From assembly GCA_025920705.1 (NCBI GenBank), contig JAPDLJ010000004.1, forward strand, positions 1-64,000: a stretch of DNA of 64,000 nucleotides, given 5' to 3'. Source of the DNA: Candidatus Jingweiarchaeum tengchongense (GTDB lineage Archaea > Nanobdellota > Nanobdellia > Jingweiarchaeales > Jingweiarchaeaceae). Within the stretch, counting starts at the first letter, position 1; each line of letters opens with the position of its first letter. Both the position numbers and the translations under genes were made by a program. The notes beneath the pieces are model-generated. The model did not search any database. It was not told the DNA's origin and saw only the letters and a list, made by a program, of their open reading frames with translations. This document shows, one piece after another, positions 43,801 through 53,045 of the stretch.

Positions 43801-46281
43801 TGATCCCAGATAAAACTTGTGATTTGTTGTTGGTATATTTCCAACATAATAACCAGTAGCATCCAAAAATCCATCTGACATGTTTGCTCCAGTAGAATTT
43901 TTCAAATCATAGTCTATCGTCACAAAAGTTTGATAGCAAGATGATTTACTCAGATTCCCACTAATTTCATTTTGTTTCACAAAGAACGAATCCACATCAA
44001 CTTTTACAGCCATCATCGGTATTACTGTTCTATTTGAACTAATGTTAAATAAGATTCTATAAGTTCCATTTTCTGGAGATGAAATCATTCCCCACAATTC
44101 ATCATCTTTTATCGTCAAATTCAGCTGTTGTGTAAAATTAAGATAGCTAGCGATTGTAATTGGTGTTATTATCGTAAGGTTTGGATCATACCCTTTTATG
44201 TATCCTTTAATTACTTTCCCTGTGTTGTTGGTTACATCAATATAAATACTCAAATTTTTGTTTGCATTACTTTCTAAAGAATTAAATGAATTGTTAATGT
44301 TTATACCACTACAATTTGAGGCTTCGTAGAATGTGTATAAAATGTTTACTGTATGATTATAACCATACTTACTAAAAACAATCCTCCAATTTCCAGGTAC
44401 TATATCATATGTTTGAAATGTTGTGCTAGAATAATACCACCCACCCAGATAAGTTACATTGTTAGGATTATAAATTGTTATTACTACCCCTTCAGAGAAA
44501 TCATCAGGGACGATATTTATACTCATCTTCACAATTCCGCTTGGAACATTTAAGTTATATGTATAAGTATTATATGGCCAGTCAGAATAACTTCTAGAGG
44601 TAAGCTGAATAGTGCCACTTCCTGTTGATTTTACTCTTTCACCACAGTAGATAAACCAACTAACATTTGTTAGTGGAACGCCAAAATTATAATAAGTCAA
44701 ATTCAATGTTTTATTTGTTTCATTTATATCAAATAACACATAAACATCAGTTGGTTCTGATTTTATTGCATAAAGCGTTGAATTTAGTTCATATGTTGGA
44801 CTTGTATTCGCAATTATCAAAATTTTACTCAAATAAATTACTTTATTTGTAAAATCTGTTGAGAGGCTTAAATTATTATAACCAAATATAATGTTGCTAG
44901 TGATATCAATACTATAATTTTGATCTGTTGTATTTGCAGTGATATTTATTAACTCGTTTCCATTCAGCAATACTGATATATCACTTTCACTGTCATTTAT
45001 GTGTAATGTTAGATTCACAATAACTTTGTTCAATTTAAAAGGGCGAGTAGGGGAGAAGTAGAACAGATATGTTTTATTTGTTGAATTTATTACATCATAA
45101 GAAAGGTTTGTATAATTTAGTAATGTTTGAATTGTTGGATCCATTCGATATGTTCTTAAGACGATTGTATAATTTCCAGTAGTTGGATTACCAAGTGAAG
45201 TACTTGATGATAAATCAACTATTTCCTTTGAAGGTGAGACAACGTAGAATCTATCATTAGTGCTTAAGTTTGAAGTAAAGTATAACTTTGTTTGAGTTGC
45301 CGGAGGTACCTCAATGAAGTAATAAGTAGTGTTTGTAACATTTATTGTCCCATTTAAACTAGCAGTACCATTTGTTAATGAAATTTTTTGCGCTATTTTT
45401 ACGTCACAAGGCACTAACATGCTTCCATTGTTCCATGAGAAATTTATGAAACCAGTGTATATGCCACCAGGTATATTGGTTGGTACATCCACATTTACAT
45501 CTATTACTTGATGTGATTCGCTCCTATTTCCAAGTTCTATGTAACTTATATTTTGTGGTCTGAATGTAATCCAACCTGCTATTTCACCACCAGTCCTTAC
45601 CGTGAGATTTTGTAATTGTTTTCCAATTATGATTGTAAATCTTCCGCTTGTACTTGAACCAGGAATAAGTCCATATAAAAGCATTGGTTCACTCAAACTT
45701 GTTTCTCTCTCAGGACTTTCAGTATATGTTGAAATATTCCATAAATTCGGTATGACAGCAATTGTAACATTATTATTCATAAGAAGCCAATATGAATTGT
45801 TGATATCAATTCTACCAGTTCCTTGATGGAAAGCATCATATTCAATTCCATAACTATCTTTTAATTTATCAGCTCCAAGCATTAATGCTGCTTTTATTAA
45901 TTCTGGCCTTGGTCTTTGTCCACCATGTGTGCTTTTGTAAGCTTGGATTAATAGAGCAGCAGCTCCAGCAACTTGTGGTGTTGCCATTGATGTTCCACTT
46001 GCCATTGTATAGTAACTATCAATTACTGTTCCCATACTTGTTCCACTAGCTCTTGCAGCAATGATATTAACGCCAGGAGCGACAACTTCTGGTTTAATAT
46101 TGCCTTCCATTGTTGGTCCACTACTACTAAAACTCGCCATCCTATCTACTTGATCAGAAGCGCCAACAGTCATTGCTTTTAGTGCTTCACCAGGAGATTC
46201 AATTTGAATATATTCACCTATACATCCTGCTATTAAAATTATTCCAATCAAAATCAAAACTAAAAATATTTTTTTATCCAT
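40855..46281 (-). CDS. Split subtilase C-terminal half: lipoprotein with the catalytic Ser, PPC and Cys-rich domains
   Basis: I start at ATG 46281 (1808 aa); upstream in-frame codons lie inside the first half-gene. Residues 1-20 are a perfect lipoprotein signal, with LIAGC and the lipidation Cys at 20. Residues 23-130 continue the S8 protease fold: YIQIESPGEALKAMTVGAS, FSSSGP and the catalytic Ser 98 in GTSMATPQVAGAAALL. Asp, His and the oxyanion Asn are in the other half (46274-47149). A long Asn/Thr-rich exported region follows, with a PPC-like domain at about 840-960, a Cys-rich EGF-like section at about 1330-1430, CARDB-like repeats, and a membrane helix near the C-terminus (LLALGLPGFILTLIIKML). 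Confidence 0.88.
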   Translation of the reverse strand: MDKKIFLVLILIGIILIAGCIGEYIQIESPGEALKAMTVGASDQVDRMASFSSSGPTMEGNIKPEVVAPGVNIIAARASGTSMGTVIDSYYTMASGTSMATPQVAGAAALLIQAYKSTHGGQRPRPELIKAALMLGADKLKDSYGIEYDAFHQGTGRIDINNSYWLLMNNNVTIAVIPNLWNISTYTESPERETSLSEPMLLYGLIPGSSTSGRFTIIIGKQLQNLTVRTGGEIAGWITFRPQNISYIELGNRSESHQVIDVNVDVPTNIPGGIYTGFINFSWNNGSMLVPCDVKIAQKISLTNGTASLNGTINVTNTTYYFIEVPPATQTKLYFTSNLSTNDRFYVVSPSKEIVDLSSSTSLGNPTTGNYTIVLRTYRMDPTIQTLLNYTNLSYDVINSTNKTYLFYFSPTRPFKLNKVIVNLTLHINDSESDISVLLNGNELINITANTTDQNYSIDITSNIIFGYNNLSLSTDFTNKVIYLSKILIIANTSPTYELNSTLYAIKSEPTDVYVLFDINETNKTLNLTYYNFGVPLTNVSWFIYCGERVKSTGSGTIQLTSRSYSDWPYNTYTYNLNVPSGIVKMSINIVPDDFSEGVVITIYNPNNVTYLGGWYYSSTTFQTYDIVPGNWRIVFSKYGYNHTVNILYTFYEASNCSGININNSFNSLESNANKNLSIYIDVTNNTGKVIKGYIKGYDPNLTIITPITIASYLNFTQQLNLTIKDDELWGMISSPENGTYRILFNISSNRTVIPMMAVKVDVDSFFVKQNEISGNLSKSSCYQTFVTIDYDLKNSTGANMSDGFLDATGYYVGNIPTTNHKFYLGSFMLQHTPPNYSTVYAPQNCGNSCSNACSISLNEYVIDSTQTYKYYKFTINESKLITVTLSMDSGVDYDLYTEWYGNCPDSSHWSCRPYTGGSATESCSSILTAGTYYIMVDLWSGVGNYTLSVSTTTYTPNMLVSDKGYLYFDSDSDDDFSDETQISQNSNITIHGLNFTAYQISVYSTHAYVSLSSPLCGYSSYLYYGKIDGKEAVYGSNDKLVFDANNDTLLDYQTESSSLNGVIQNYLFNSVVDMGNLKKIILRDLNSPLYIDLIPNKTYDVVLKLKTTSENETNVSITPSLQYVGLHILNIINKSELIYGDVVNLTGIVNNTGGLNVSGNYTLNLCFENGTVIQNLFNESIELEDNQAISNSTLLSLFYNPGKYKLIYKFDFASPDSNSIIGEDKIEINPPLSISVSASNIFVTNSTYLVNFTLTNLINESIEGTFLFFYIKNNSYYLINSTPLNISTSETKNLGYTHTFSEVGNYFLLGSFDYTNLAIERTNISKRISVAMRYGGYCGDGVCRGDLGESCSNCPQDCGKCDGVSCSSASECQGKYCCNGICSSTPCNPCAGVNCGSNAYCSGGVCYCNSGYYNCDGSWSNGCESSTQCVWTPPSSIVGLNVSSGTIQVTVNNSGQFNFIVNIKNIYTRKVENISFVCVSFTNCSWISSSPSAMSLDPGAQSAFTVTVNVPPGHENKNLTLLYGAAGKSNVTTVESNIASLLVIVKLITTPETDTISIVNFDVPASANVSEEIRASVVIRNNGTTDKTVTVDILAPFPLQTDPARSITISRNSSSTTDFIIRNLNTSGIYTITARVRYLVNNVSTEKTMSKSLTVIKVSEAGPQQNQTQRVYAPGNTTITIEIAGEIKNVSVEYKPISDIAASKMNVDLRGAISSISGEMSEINEVKVSEENMNPYYEISGVSKKKVLLLFEARINTKAIIDASNGTIISLTKEDKNLRTIEMFSLLALGLPGFILTLIIKMLGWIG

Positions 46282-47149
46282 TATTACCAGCCGCAACAGC
46301 AACAAAAATACCTTGGTCAACTGCATTATTTACTGCTTCAGTTAATGGTGACATTGGACCACTGTAACTACCCCCGAGACTTAGACTAATTACATCAGCA
46401 CCATTTTGAATCGCCCAATCAATTCCAGCAATTATATCAGAACTATATCCACTACCTTCAGCATCAAGCACTTTTGCAATCAAAAGGAATGCATCAGGTG
46501 CAACACCTTTAAATTTTCCATTAGATTGTGTACCTGTTCCAGCTGCTAGGCTTGCGCAGTGTGTACCATGACCATGATCATCGTAAGGGTCTGGTCTACC
46601 ATTTATGAAGTCTTTCCATCCTCTTATTTTTCCTACAGGAAAAAGAAAATCAGGATGAGTTGGATCAATTCCAGTATCAATAATTGCAATTGTCACATTG
46701 AAACCAGTAATTTTCTGATCCCAGACTGGTTGCACATTGATATAATTACTCCTATTGTCAACATAAGAAGAGTATTCACTTTGCATTACTTTTATTGGTT
46801 TCGGTAAAGAAACTTTTTCATCGGAATATATCTTCTCAATTTCTTTACTCCATACCAAGTCTTTCAATACTTCTTTATTTGCTTTTATTGCAATCCCTTT
46901 AAAAAATTTGTATTCATAAATTATATTTGCACTACTTTTTATTTTAGATTCCAAAGATAAAGATGGTTTTTGTGAAAATTTTATTATAACCCTTATTTCC
47001 TCTTTGGATTCATTTGAAATTTTCTCCAATAACTTTTCATCAAATTTGGAATTTATTATTTCATTCTTTCTTTCTTCGATAGAAAATGTTACCGAGATAC
47101 AAATAAGTAAGAAAATTATAGACATGATAAAAACCAACTTTTTCTTCAC
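46274..47149 (-). CDS. Split subtilase N-terminal half
   Basis: I choose the GTG at 47149 (291 aa) since a TATA-like CTTAAAAAT is about 25 nt upstream and a signal peptide (KKKLVFIMSIIFLLICISVTFS) begins there. Residues about 25-115 are an inhibitor/I9-like prodomain, then the S8 domain starts with catalytic Asp 158 (IAIIDTGID), His 194 (HGHGTHCAS) and the oxyanion Asn 289 in AAGNNG, where it stops with TAA at 46274. The sequence that should follow (ending in the catalytic Ser) is in the overlapping next gene. The stop overlaps that gene's start by 8 nt (ATGGATAA). Confidence 0.88.
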   Translation of the reverse strand: MKKKLVFIMSIIFLLICISVTFSIEERKNEIINSKFDEKLLEKISNESKEEIRVIIKFSQKPSLSLESKIKSSANIIYEYKFFKGIAIKANKEVLKDLVWSKEIEKIYSDEKVSLPKPIKVMQSEYSSYVDNRSNYINVQPVWDQKITGFNVTIAIIDTGIDPTHPDFLFPVGKIRGWKDFINGRPDPYDDHGHGTHCASLAAGTGTQSNGKFKGVAPDAFLLIAKVLDAEGSGYSSDIIAGIDWAIQNGADVISLSLGGSYSGPMSPLTEAVNNAVDQGIFVAVAAGNNG

Positions 47150-47211
47150 AATTATAACTTTAAAATTCACATTTTTAAGTTTTTGTTGTACTCAAGAGTA
47201 AAAGCAATAGA

Positions 47212-47221
47212 ATTTAAAAAG
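47212..47221 (+). promoter_or_regulatory. TATA box for polB
   Basis: TTTAAAAAGG is centred about 25 nt before the polB ATG (47241), with no Shine-Dalgarno sequence, consistent with a leaderless mRNA. The 70-bp gap also serves the divergent subtilase gene. Confidence 0.5.
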
Positions 47222-47240
47222 GTATTTTTAAATACAAAAT

Positions 47241-49307
47241 ATGGATAAGTTTACTGGTACACTATACTACTGTGATTTTGATGAAGAAAATAAAGAAGTA
47301 AGAATATGGTTGAAAAATGGTGATAAAACACTCGTTGGAGTAAAAAGATGGGAAGATAGAAAGGAAGATATCCCAGAATGGCAATCTTTCTTGCTTTCAA
47401 ATAACCTGACTCCACTTTCAGAAGTAGTAGTTTATGGCAATGAAGAAAACGGAAAAATAAGGCTCAATAAGATAGAGTCAATTGGTGATGGAAAAAATAA
47501 ATTAAAAAAATTTTATTTTAAATCAATAATATATAGTGATGATGGATTCCCATCAGCTGAAAAAGACCCGATCGTAATTATTGTTTGTTTTGCCGATGGA
47601 TTTAAAACATTTGTTTCAGAAGACATGGATGATAAAAAATTAATAATAGATTTTATTGATTTTATTAAAAAATACAATCCAGATATAATTTTTGGATTTG
47701 GACAAGATACAGAAGACTTCCCGTACATATTCAAAAGAGCGAAGAAGCATAAAATCAATTTTAATATTGGTAAATTTAATGAGGCACCAATAGAGACTGG
47801 AAAATATTTTCGTGGAATGATAATGAAAGAAACAGTAATTCCAGGAAGAATAAATGCTGATTTCTTCCCTGTCGCGATAAGGGAATTTCCAAATTTACCA
47901 ACGAAGAGTATCGAAGAAGTTGCTGAAAAACTTGGGATTAAAATACCTTACAAAGAAATTCTAGATTATGAGATTGGTAAGTATTGGAAAAATAAGAGGA
48001 AAGAACTCATTGGTTATGCACAAAAAAAGTTGAAATTGATAAAGGAAGTTGTTGATAAACAAATTACATTTCAGATAGAGCTCTCAAAGATCACAAAAAT
48101 AATGCCGCAACAAGTTTTTAGATATACAGTTGGTGAACTTGTTGATGGTATTGTATTATACGAAGCTAAAAAAAGAAATTATCCTATTGGTAAAAGGAGG
48201 GAAGGAGAAACAGAATACTATGTCGGAGGTGAAGTTTGGTTAAAGGCACCAGGAATTTACGAAAATATTGCTTATTTTGATTTCAAATCAATGTATCCCA
48301 GCATCATTAGTAAATTTAACATATCACCAGAGACGATTGATTGTGATTGTTGCAAGAATAAAGTTAAGCCAATCATCGTTGAGGAAGGCAGGAGAAGAAT
48401 TCAACATCATATCTGTCAGAAAAAGAAAGGTCTACTTGCTGAAATTGTGAGAAATTTAATAGAGAAAAGAAATGAAATAAAAAAAGATATGAAGAAATAC
48501 AAGGAAGAGAGTGGTGAATACAAACAGCTAGATGCCAAACAACATGCAATTAAAGTAATAACAAACGCAACTTATGGTTATATGGGGTGGGCAACCTCAC
48601 GTTTGTATACAAAAGAAGGCGCAGAGATTACAACTGCACTTGGCCGAAAGTACATTAGAGAACTGAAATCATTCATGGAAAAAAATGGATTTGAACCAAT
48701 ATATTTGGATACAGATGGAATACAAGTGATAAGTAAAAAGAAGGTTGATATAAAAAATTTGGTAGAGGAATTAAACAAAGCTTTCCCAATTTCAATCGAA
48801 TTTCAATATATTGCAAGAAGGGCAATTTTCTTTGCAAAGAAAAAATACTGTCATTTGGTAAATAATGAAATAGAGGCAAAAGGAATGGAGTTTATAAGAA
48901 AGGATTATCCAAAGATAATAAAAGAAGCACAACGGAAAGTAATAGAGATAATCTTAAAAGAAGATGACATTCAAAAGGCAAAACAAATTGCAAGTGAATT
49001 CAGGAAGAGGATCGAGAACAAGAGCATCGATAAATCTGAACTCATTTTGATTGAGCAATTAGGTAAGAAATTAGAAATGTATGAAAGGACAAGTAAAATA
49101 AAGAGTTGCGCTGAATGGTTAAAAAAAGAAAAAGGGATCGAACTTCACCGAGGAATGAACTTAGAGATTGTGATCATTAAGGGAAAGGAACCAATAAATT
49201 ACAGGGCAAGACCAGTCCAATTCTTTGATCTTGATGATATAGACATCGATTATTACTTAACACTTTTTGACCAGGTAATAGGAAGAACGTTTGAGATAAA
49301 AATTTAA
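47241..49307 (+). CDS. polB: B-family DNA polymerase with degenerate exonuclease
   Basis: 688 residues, about 80-100 shorter than typical archaeal PolB. Polymerase motifs are intact: A, DFKSMYPSII (near 347); B, KVITNATYGYMGW (near 438); C, YLDTDG (near 489) with both Asp. The exonuclease is not: the D-x-E of ExoI reads FKSI (in KKFYFKSII), ExoII keeps GFGQDTEDFPYI, and the ExoIII Asp is replaced (YAQKKLKL). So proofreading is probably lost. It may be an accessory or translesion-like polymerase, or the replicative one with a separate proofreader. The ATP-dependent ligase follows by 25 nt. Confidence 0.92.
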   Translation: MDKFTGTLYYCDFDEENKEVRIWLKNGDKTLVGVKRWEDRKEDIPEWQSFLLSNNLTPLSEVVVYGNEENGKIRLNKIESIGDGKNKLKKFYFKSIIYSDDGFPSAEKDPIVIIVCFADGFKTFVSEDMDDKKLIIDFIDFIKKYNPDIIFGFGQDTEDFPYIFKRAKKHKINFNIGKFNEAPIETGKYFRGMIMKETVIPGRINADFFPVAIREFPNLPTKSIEEVAEKLGIKIPYKEILDYEIGKYWKNKRKELIGYAQKKLKLIKEVVDKQITFQIELSKITKIMPQQVFRYTVGELVDGIVLYEAKKRNYPIGKRREGETEYYVGGEVWLKAPGIYENIAYFDFKSMYPSIISKFNISPETIDCDCCKNKVKPIIVEEGRRRIQHHICQKKKGLLAEIVRNLIEKRNEIKKDMKKYKEESGEYKQLDAKQHAIKVITNATYGYMGWATSRLYTKEGAEITTALGRKYIRELKSFMEKNGFEPIYLDTDGIQVISKKKVDIKNLVEELNKAFPISIEFQYIARRAIFFAKKKYCHLVNNEIEAKGMEFIRKDYPKIIKEAQRKVIEIILKEDDIQKAKQIASEFRKRIENKSIDKSELILIEQLGKKLEMYERTSKIKSCAEWLKKEKGIELHRGMNLEIVIIKGKEPINYRARPVQFFDLDDIDIDYYLTLFDQVIGRTFEIKI

Positions 49308-49332
49308 ATGTTGGGTTTGGTATGAGATTAGT

Positions 49333-51072
49333 ATGAAGTTCTCAAAACTTGCAGATTACTTTGAAAAACTTGAATCGACAACAAAAAGACTTGAAATGTT
49401 TGAAATACTTTCAAATATGTTCAAGGAAGCAGAAATCGATGAAATAGATAAAATTGTTTACTTTTCACAGGAAAGATTACTTCCACCATTCAAAGGTGTA
49501 GAAATTGGTATGGCCGAGAAACTTGTAGAGAGGGCAATCGCAAAGGTTTGCAATGTTGGAATAGGGAAGGTGGAAAGTTTATATAAAAAGATGGGTGACC
49601 TTGGTTTAGTTGCTGAGTCAATGTTTAAAGGAAGATCTGGAAGTAAACTTGATGTGACAGTGGTCTATAATGAATTGATGAAAATAGCAAAAACTTCCGG
49701 TCCTGGAAGCATAGAATTAAAAATAAATTACTTAGCTGGAATTTTAAGTAAGTGCAGTCCAAAAGAAGCAAAATACATTGTAAGATTTGTTTCGGGTAGA
49801 TTGAGGTTGGGGATCGGAGATCCAACAATATTAGATTCGCTATCAAAGGCAAAGGTAGGAGATAGAAGCCTAAGGGAAGAACTGGAAAGAGCATATAATC
49901 TTTGTTCGGATCTTGGACTCGTTGCCCAGACACTTTTTAAAGAAGGCATAAAAGGAATTAAAGAATTTAAAGTGACTGTTGGAAATCCGATAAGAATGGC
50001 ACTTGCAGAACGTCTACCAAGCGCTGAAGAAATTATAAAAAAAGTTGGTGGAAAATGCTCAGTCGAAGCGAAGTACGATGGTTTTAGAGCACAGTTACAT
50101 AAAAAAGGGGATGAAATTGAAATTTTCTCGAGAAATCTCGAAAGGACCACACACATGTTTCCAGAGATAGTTAAGGCAGCGAAGGAACAGATAAGAGCAA
50201 AGGACGCAATTTTGGAAGGAGAAGCACTTGCCTACAACGAGGAGACAGGTGAACTTTTTCCATTTCAGGTTACAATACAAAGAAAGAGAAAACATGGAAT
50301 AAAAGAACTGGCAGAGGAATATCCGTTGCGCATGTTCGTATTTGATTTACTCTATGTGGATGGTGTGGATTATACAAAAAAGAGTTATGAGGAAAGGAGA
50401 AAAGCGCTTGAGAGAATAGTGAAAGATGGCGATGTAATAAAAATCGCAGAAAGAATTGTTAGTGATGATCCAAAAGAAATCATGAGATATTTTGATGAAT
50501 TGGTTGCAAGAGGTCTGGAAGGAATAATGTGTAAAAAATTAGATTCTCCATATCAAGCAGGTGCAAGAAACTTTAATTGGATAAAGTTAAAAAGAAGTTA
50601 TAAGGGAGAACTCGCGGATACAATAGATGTTGTTCTAGTTGGATATTTTAAAGGAAGAGGGGCAAGGGCAAAATTTGGTATAGGTGCATTATTAGGCGCT
50701 GTTTATGATGACAAATTAGATGTATTCAAGACAGTCGCAAAGATAGGAAGTGGATTGAGTGAAGAGAGATGGGTTGAAATAAGGAAATTACTTGATGAAA
50801 CAAAAGTTCCAAATAAACCAGCAAGGGTAGATAGTTTAATAGAACCAGATGTTTGGGTTGAACCAAATTATGTTATCACAGTTAAGGCTGATGAGATCAC
50901 GAGGAGCCCAGTGCACACTTGTGGTAGAAAAGGAGATGAACCAGGATTTGCACTTAGATTTCCAAGAATGACGGGATGGATCAGAGAAGATAAAAAACCA
51001 GAGGATGCAACAACGGAGAAAGAGATAATGGAAATGTTCAAAATGCAGAAACATGTAAACCTTCAGACTTAA
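49333..51072 (+). CDS. lig: ATP-dependent DNA ligase
   Basis: 579 residues, the standard archaeal replicative ligase length. An N-terminal helical DNA-binding domain (1-210) precedes the nucleotidyltransferase domain: motif I EAKYDGFRAQLHK (Lys near 247), motif III LEGEALAYN, motif IV GLEGIMCKKLDSPY, motif V NWIKLKR. The OB domain ends with LRFPRMTGWIREDK. It seals Okazaki fragments in other archaea. It is a different enzyme from the short ligase next to Ku. Closely behind polB, probably one operon. Confidence 0.96.
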   Translation: MKFSKLADYFEKLESTTKRLEMFEILSNMFKEAEIDEIDKIVYFSQERLLPPFKGVEIGMAEKLVERAIAKVCNVGIGKVESLYKKMGDLGLVAESMFKGRSGSKLDVTVVYNELMKIAKTSGPGSIELKINYLAGILSKCSPKEAKYIVRFVSGRLRLGIGDPTILDSLSKAKVGDRSLREELERAYNLCSDLGLVAQTLFKEGIKGIKEFKVTVGNPIRMALAERLPSAEEIIKKVGGKCSVEAKYDGFRAQLHKKGDEIEIFSRNLERTTHMFPEIVKAAKEQIRAKDAILEGEALAYNEETGELFPFQVTIQRKRKHGIKELAEEYPLRMFVFDLLYVDGVDYTKKSYEERRKALERIVKDGDVIKIAERIVSDDPKEIMRYFDELVARGLEGIMCKKLDSPYQAGARNFNWIKLKRSYKGELADTIDVVLVGYFKGRGARAKFGIGALLGAVYDDKLDVFKTVAKIGSGLSEERWVEIRKLLDETKVPNKPARVDSLIEPDVWVEPNYVITVKADEITRSPVHTCGRKGDEPGFALRFPRMTGWIREDKKPEDATTEKEIMEMFKMQKHVNLQT

Positions 51073-51971
51073 TCTTCAGTAAAAATTCTTTTACTCTTAT
51101 ACTCTTCATCTGGAAATTTTTCCCAAAGTTCTTTTCTTCTTGCCTCAAGGAGGTCATTCTGCTTTCCAATATATTCAGCCGCTGTTAAAACTTTTACACC
51201 TTTCTCTTCAGCTCTTTCAAAAACTTCACTTATCTTTTCTCTCCACTTTAAATCTCTTAAAAAATGGTGATCAACAACAAGTGCCTCAAGTGGACAATCC
51301 TCAATGATTCTTATCATGTTACTTATTGACTTTTTCATCGCTTGCACTCCAAATCTATAAAACATATATGAAAGTGGACCATCCAAGAAAACCAGGTTTG
51401 GTTTATTTTCAAGTATAAAATTTAATTGATCTGTTTGACTTGGACCCTCGACATCACTTGTGTGTATGAATTTATATTCACCATCATCAACTAATATCTC
51501 AACAACAAAACCAAGTCTTGAGTTTGTTCCGTGGAAAACAGGTCTAGAAAATTTTATTTTTGTTTTACCAAATTGAAATTCTTTACCATCGCAATATTCC
51601 AACTTTTTAGGTAAATTTTTGATTTGATTAATAAAGAAAGCAGCTCTACCTTTTTGACTGTAATTGATTTTTTCTATTGGATTTTTTATTAAAACAATTT
51701 TATTCTTGTAAATTTCTAGACCCTCATTTGGATCATGATGGTCATAATGGTAATGTGAAATGATGAGTATGTCACATTGTTTAGCAAATTTTATAATTTC
51801 ATTCCAGTGTTCATCTAATCTTTTTAATTCAAGTGGATGTGGTTGTATTCCATACCTTATTGGTGCCAGTGAAACACCAGGATCAATAAAAATATTGATA
51901 TCTTTTGTCTCCAAATAACAAGCCATACTCCTAGTGCCCATACTATCAAATGCAATCGGTACTATCTTCAT
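51069..51971 (-). CDS. UPF0282 metallo-beta-lactamase fold protein
   Basis: 300 residues from ATG 51971. The opening KIVPIAFDSMGTRSMACYLETKD..IFIDPGVSLAPIRYG is the UPF0282 signature, followed by ISHYHYDHHDPNE for the metal site and HTSDVEGPSQT. The family is archaeal and uncharacterised. It is convergent with the ligase (ends overlap by 4 nt) and is nearly joined to the beta-CASP gene upstream. Confidence 0.9.
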   Translation of the reverse strand: MKIVPIAFDSMGTRSMACYLETKDINIFIDPGVSLAPIRYGIQPHPLELKRLDEHWNEIIKFAKQCDILIISHYHYDHHDPNEGLEIYKNKIVLIKNPIEKINYSQKGRAAFFINQIKNLPKKLEYCDGKEFQFGKTKIKFSRPVFHGTNSRLGFVVEILVDDGEYKFIHTSDVEGPSQTDQLNFILENKPNLVFLDGPLSYMFYRFGVQAMKKSISNMIRIIEDCPLEALVVDHHFLRDLKWREKISEVFERAEEKGVKVLTAAEYIGKQNDLLEARRKELWEKFPDEEYKSKRIFTED

Positions 51972-51972
51972 T

Positions 51973-52965
51973 TTAATCTTTCTCAATAAAATCAAGTATC
52001 TTCTTTTGGGAATTGTTTAACGAGATCGCATCATATCCCAATTTTCTTAATTCGTTTGCAAATTCATCTGCGAACCCATGAAATGTAAAAATCTTTTTAG
52101 GATTAACCATTTTCACTGTTTCAACTAAACCATTAAAATCTGCATGATCGCTGAGCGGAAATGCTTCATCGCAATTAAACATGTACTTATAACCATCACC
52201 AATTACCCAACCAGAAAACATCACTACTTTAGCATCAAATCTTTCTTTTATTTTTTTAATTGTGGTTGAATGGTGAAGATAGGTTGGGAAGATGAATATA
52301 CTCGGCTTACTTATCTGTTTAAAACCATAAATTTCAAAATCCTTTATTTTCGTTCCAAGAAAAGAATATATTTCATTTATCCTGGCAATTGATTCATGAA
52401 CATAGACTTGCCAATTTAGCTCTTCAACCATTTTTGTTAATATCTGTGCCTTTCCTAATGTGTAACCAAGCAATATCACACTATTATTTTTTCTTAATTC
52501 ACTAGAAATCCAATCTCGCGCTTCTCCTATCACTTCATTTTGCTTCGGAAAAATGAATTCTCTGTTTCCATACGTTGATTCAATAATTAACACATCCGCT
52601 TTTGGTGGTTTGAATCCGTTTAAGAAAAATCTTGAGTTATTACAAAAATCACCTGTATAGAGAATTTTTTCATCATCCTCAATTAACAATGCACTTGATC
52701 CAAGAATATGACCTGTATTTATTAATTTTAGATTTAAACTTGATTCCCCTTCTTTCAATAACCTTGGTGTAATATAGTACTTATTAATAATTAATCCAGC
52801 GGTTTCCCTTGAGCACAGTATTTTTGTATTTTTGAATTTTCTTATTAAATGATCGCTATGTGCATGTGATATAAAATTTAAATCACCAACTCTCTTTCTT
52901 GAATCACAAAGAATTTCAGTATTATTTATTTTTATACTGATACCATCATTACCGCTTATCAACAT
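51973..52965 (-). CDS. Beta-CASP metallo-beta-lactamase nuclease
   Basis: 330 residues from ATG 52965 (an in-frame TTG at 52986 is less likely). Metal motifs: SHAHSDH, TGHILGSSA, YTGDFC, ESTYG, and the beta-CASP features LSDHADFNGL and FTFHGFADEFA. These proteins are RNA or DNA nucleases (CPSF73/Artemis/SNM1-like); the small form near DNA ligase genes is often called ligase-associated exonuclease. Here the ligase and polymerase genes are next door but on the other strand. RNA processing remains possible. Confidence 0.88.
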   Translation of the reverse strand: MLISGNDGISIKINNTEILCDSRKRVGDLNFISHAHSDHLIRKFKNTKILCSRETAGLIINKYYITPRLLKEGESSLNLKLINTGHILGSSALLIEDDEKILYTGDFCNNSRFFLNGFKPPKADVLIIESTYGNREFIFPKQNEVIGEARDWISSELRKNNSVILLGYTLGKAQILTKMVEELNWQVYVHESIARINEIYSFLGTKIKDFEIYGFKQISKPSIFIFPTYLHHSTTIKKIKERFDAKVVMFSGWVIGDGYKYMFNCDEAFPLSDHADFNGLVETVKMVNPKKIFTFHGFADEFANELRKLGYDAISLNNSQKKILDFIEKD

Positions 52966-53045
52966 CAAATAAAGAAAGGAAATCAACAGATTTAAACATT
53001 ATTGAATTCGAAAGTGTTTTTAATTAAGAACGTATACTAATTTTT

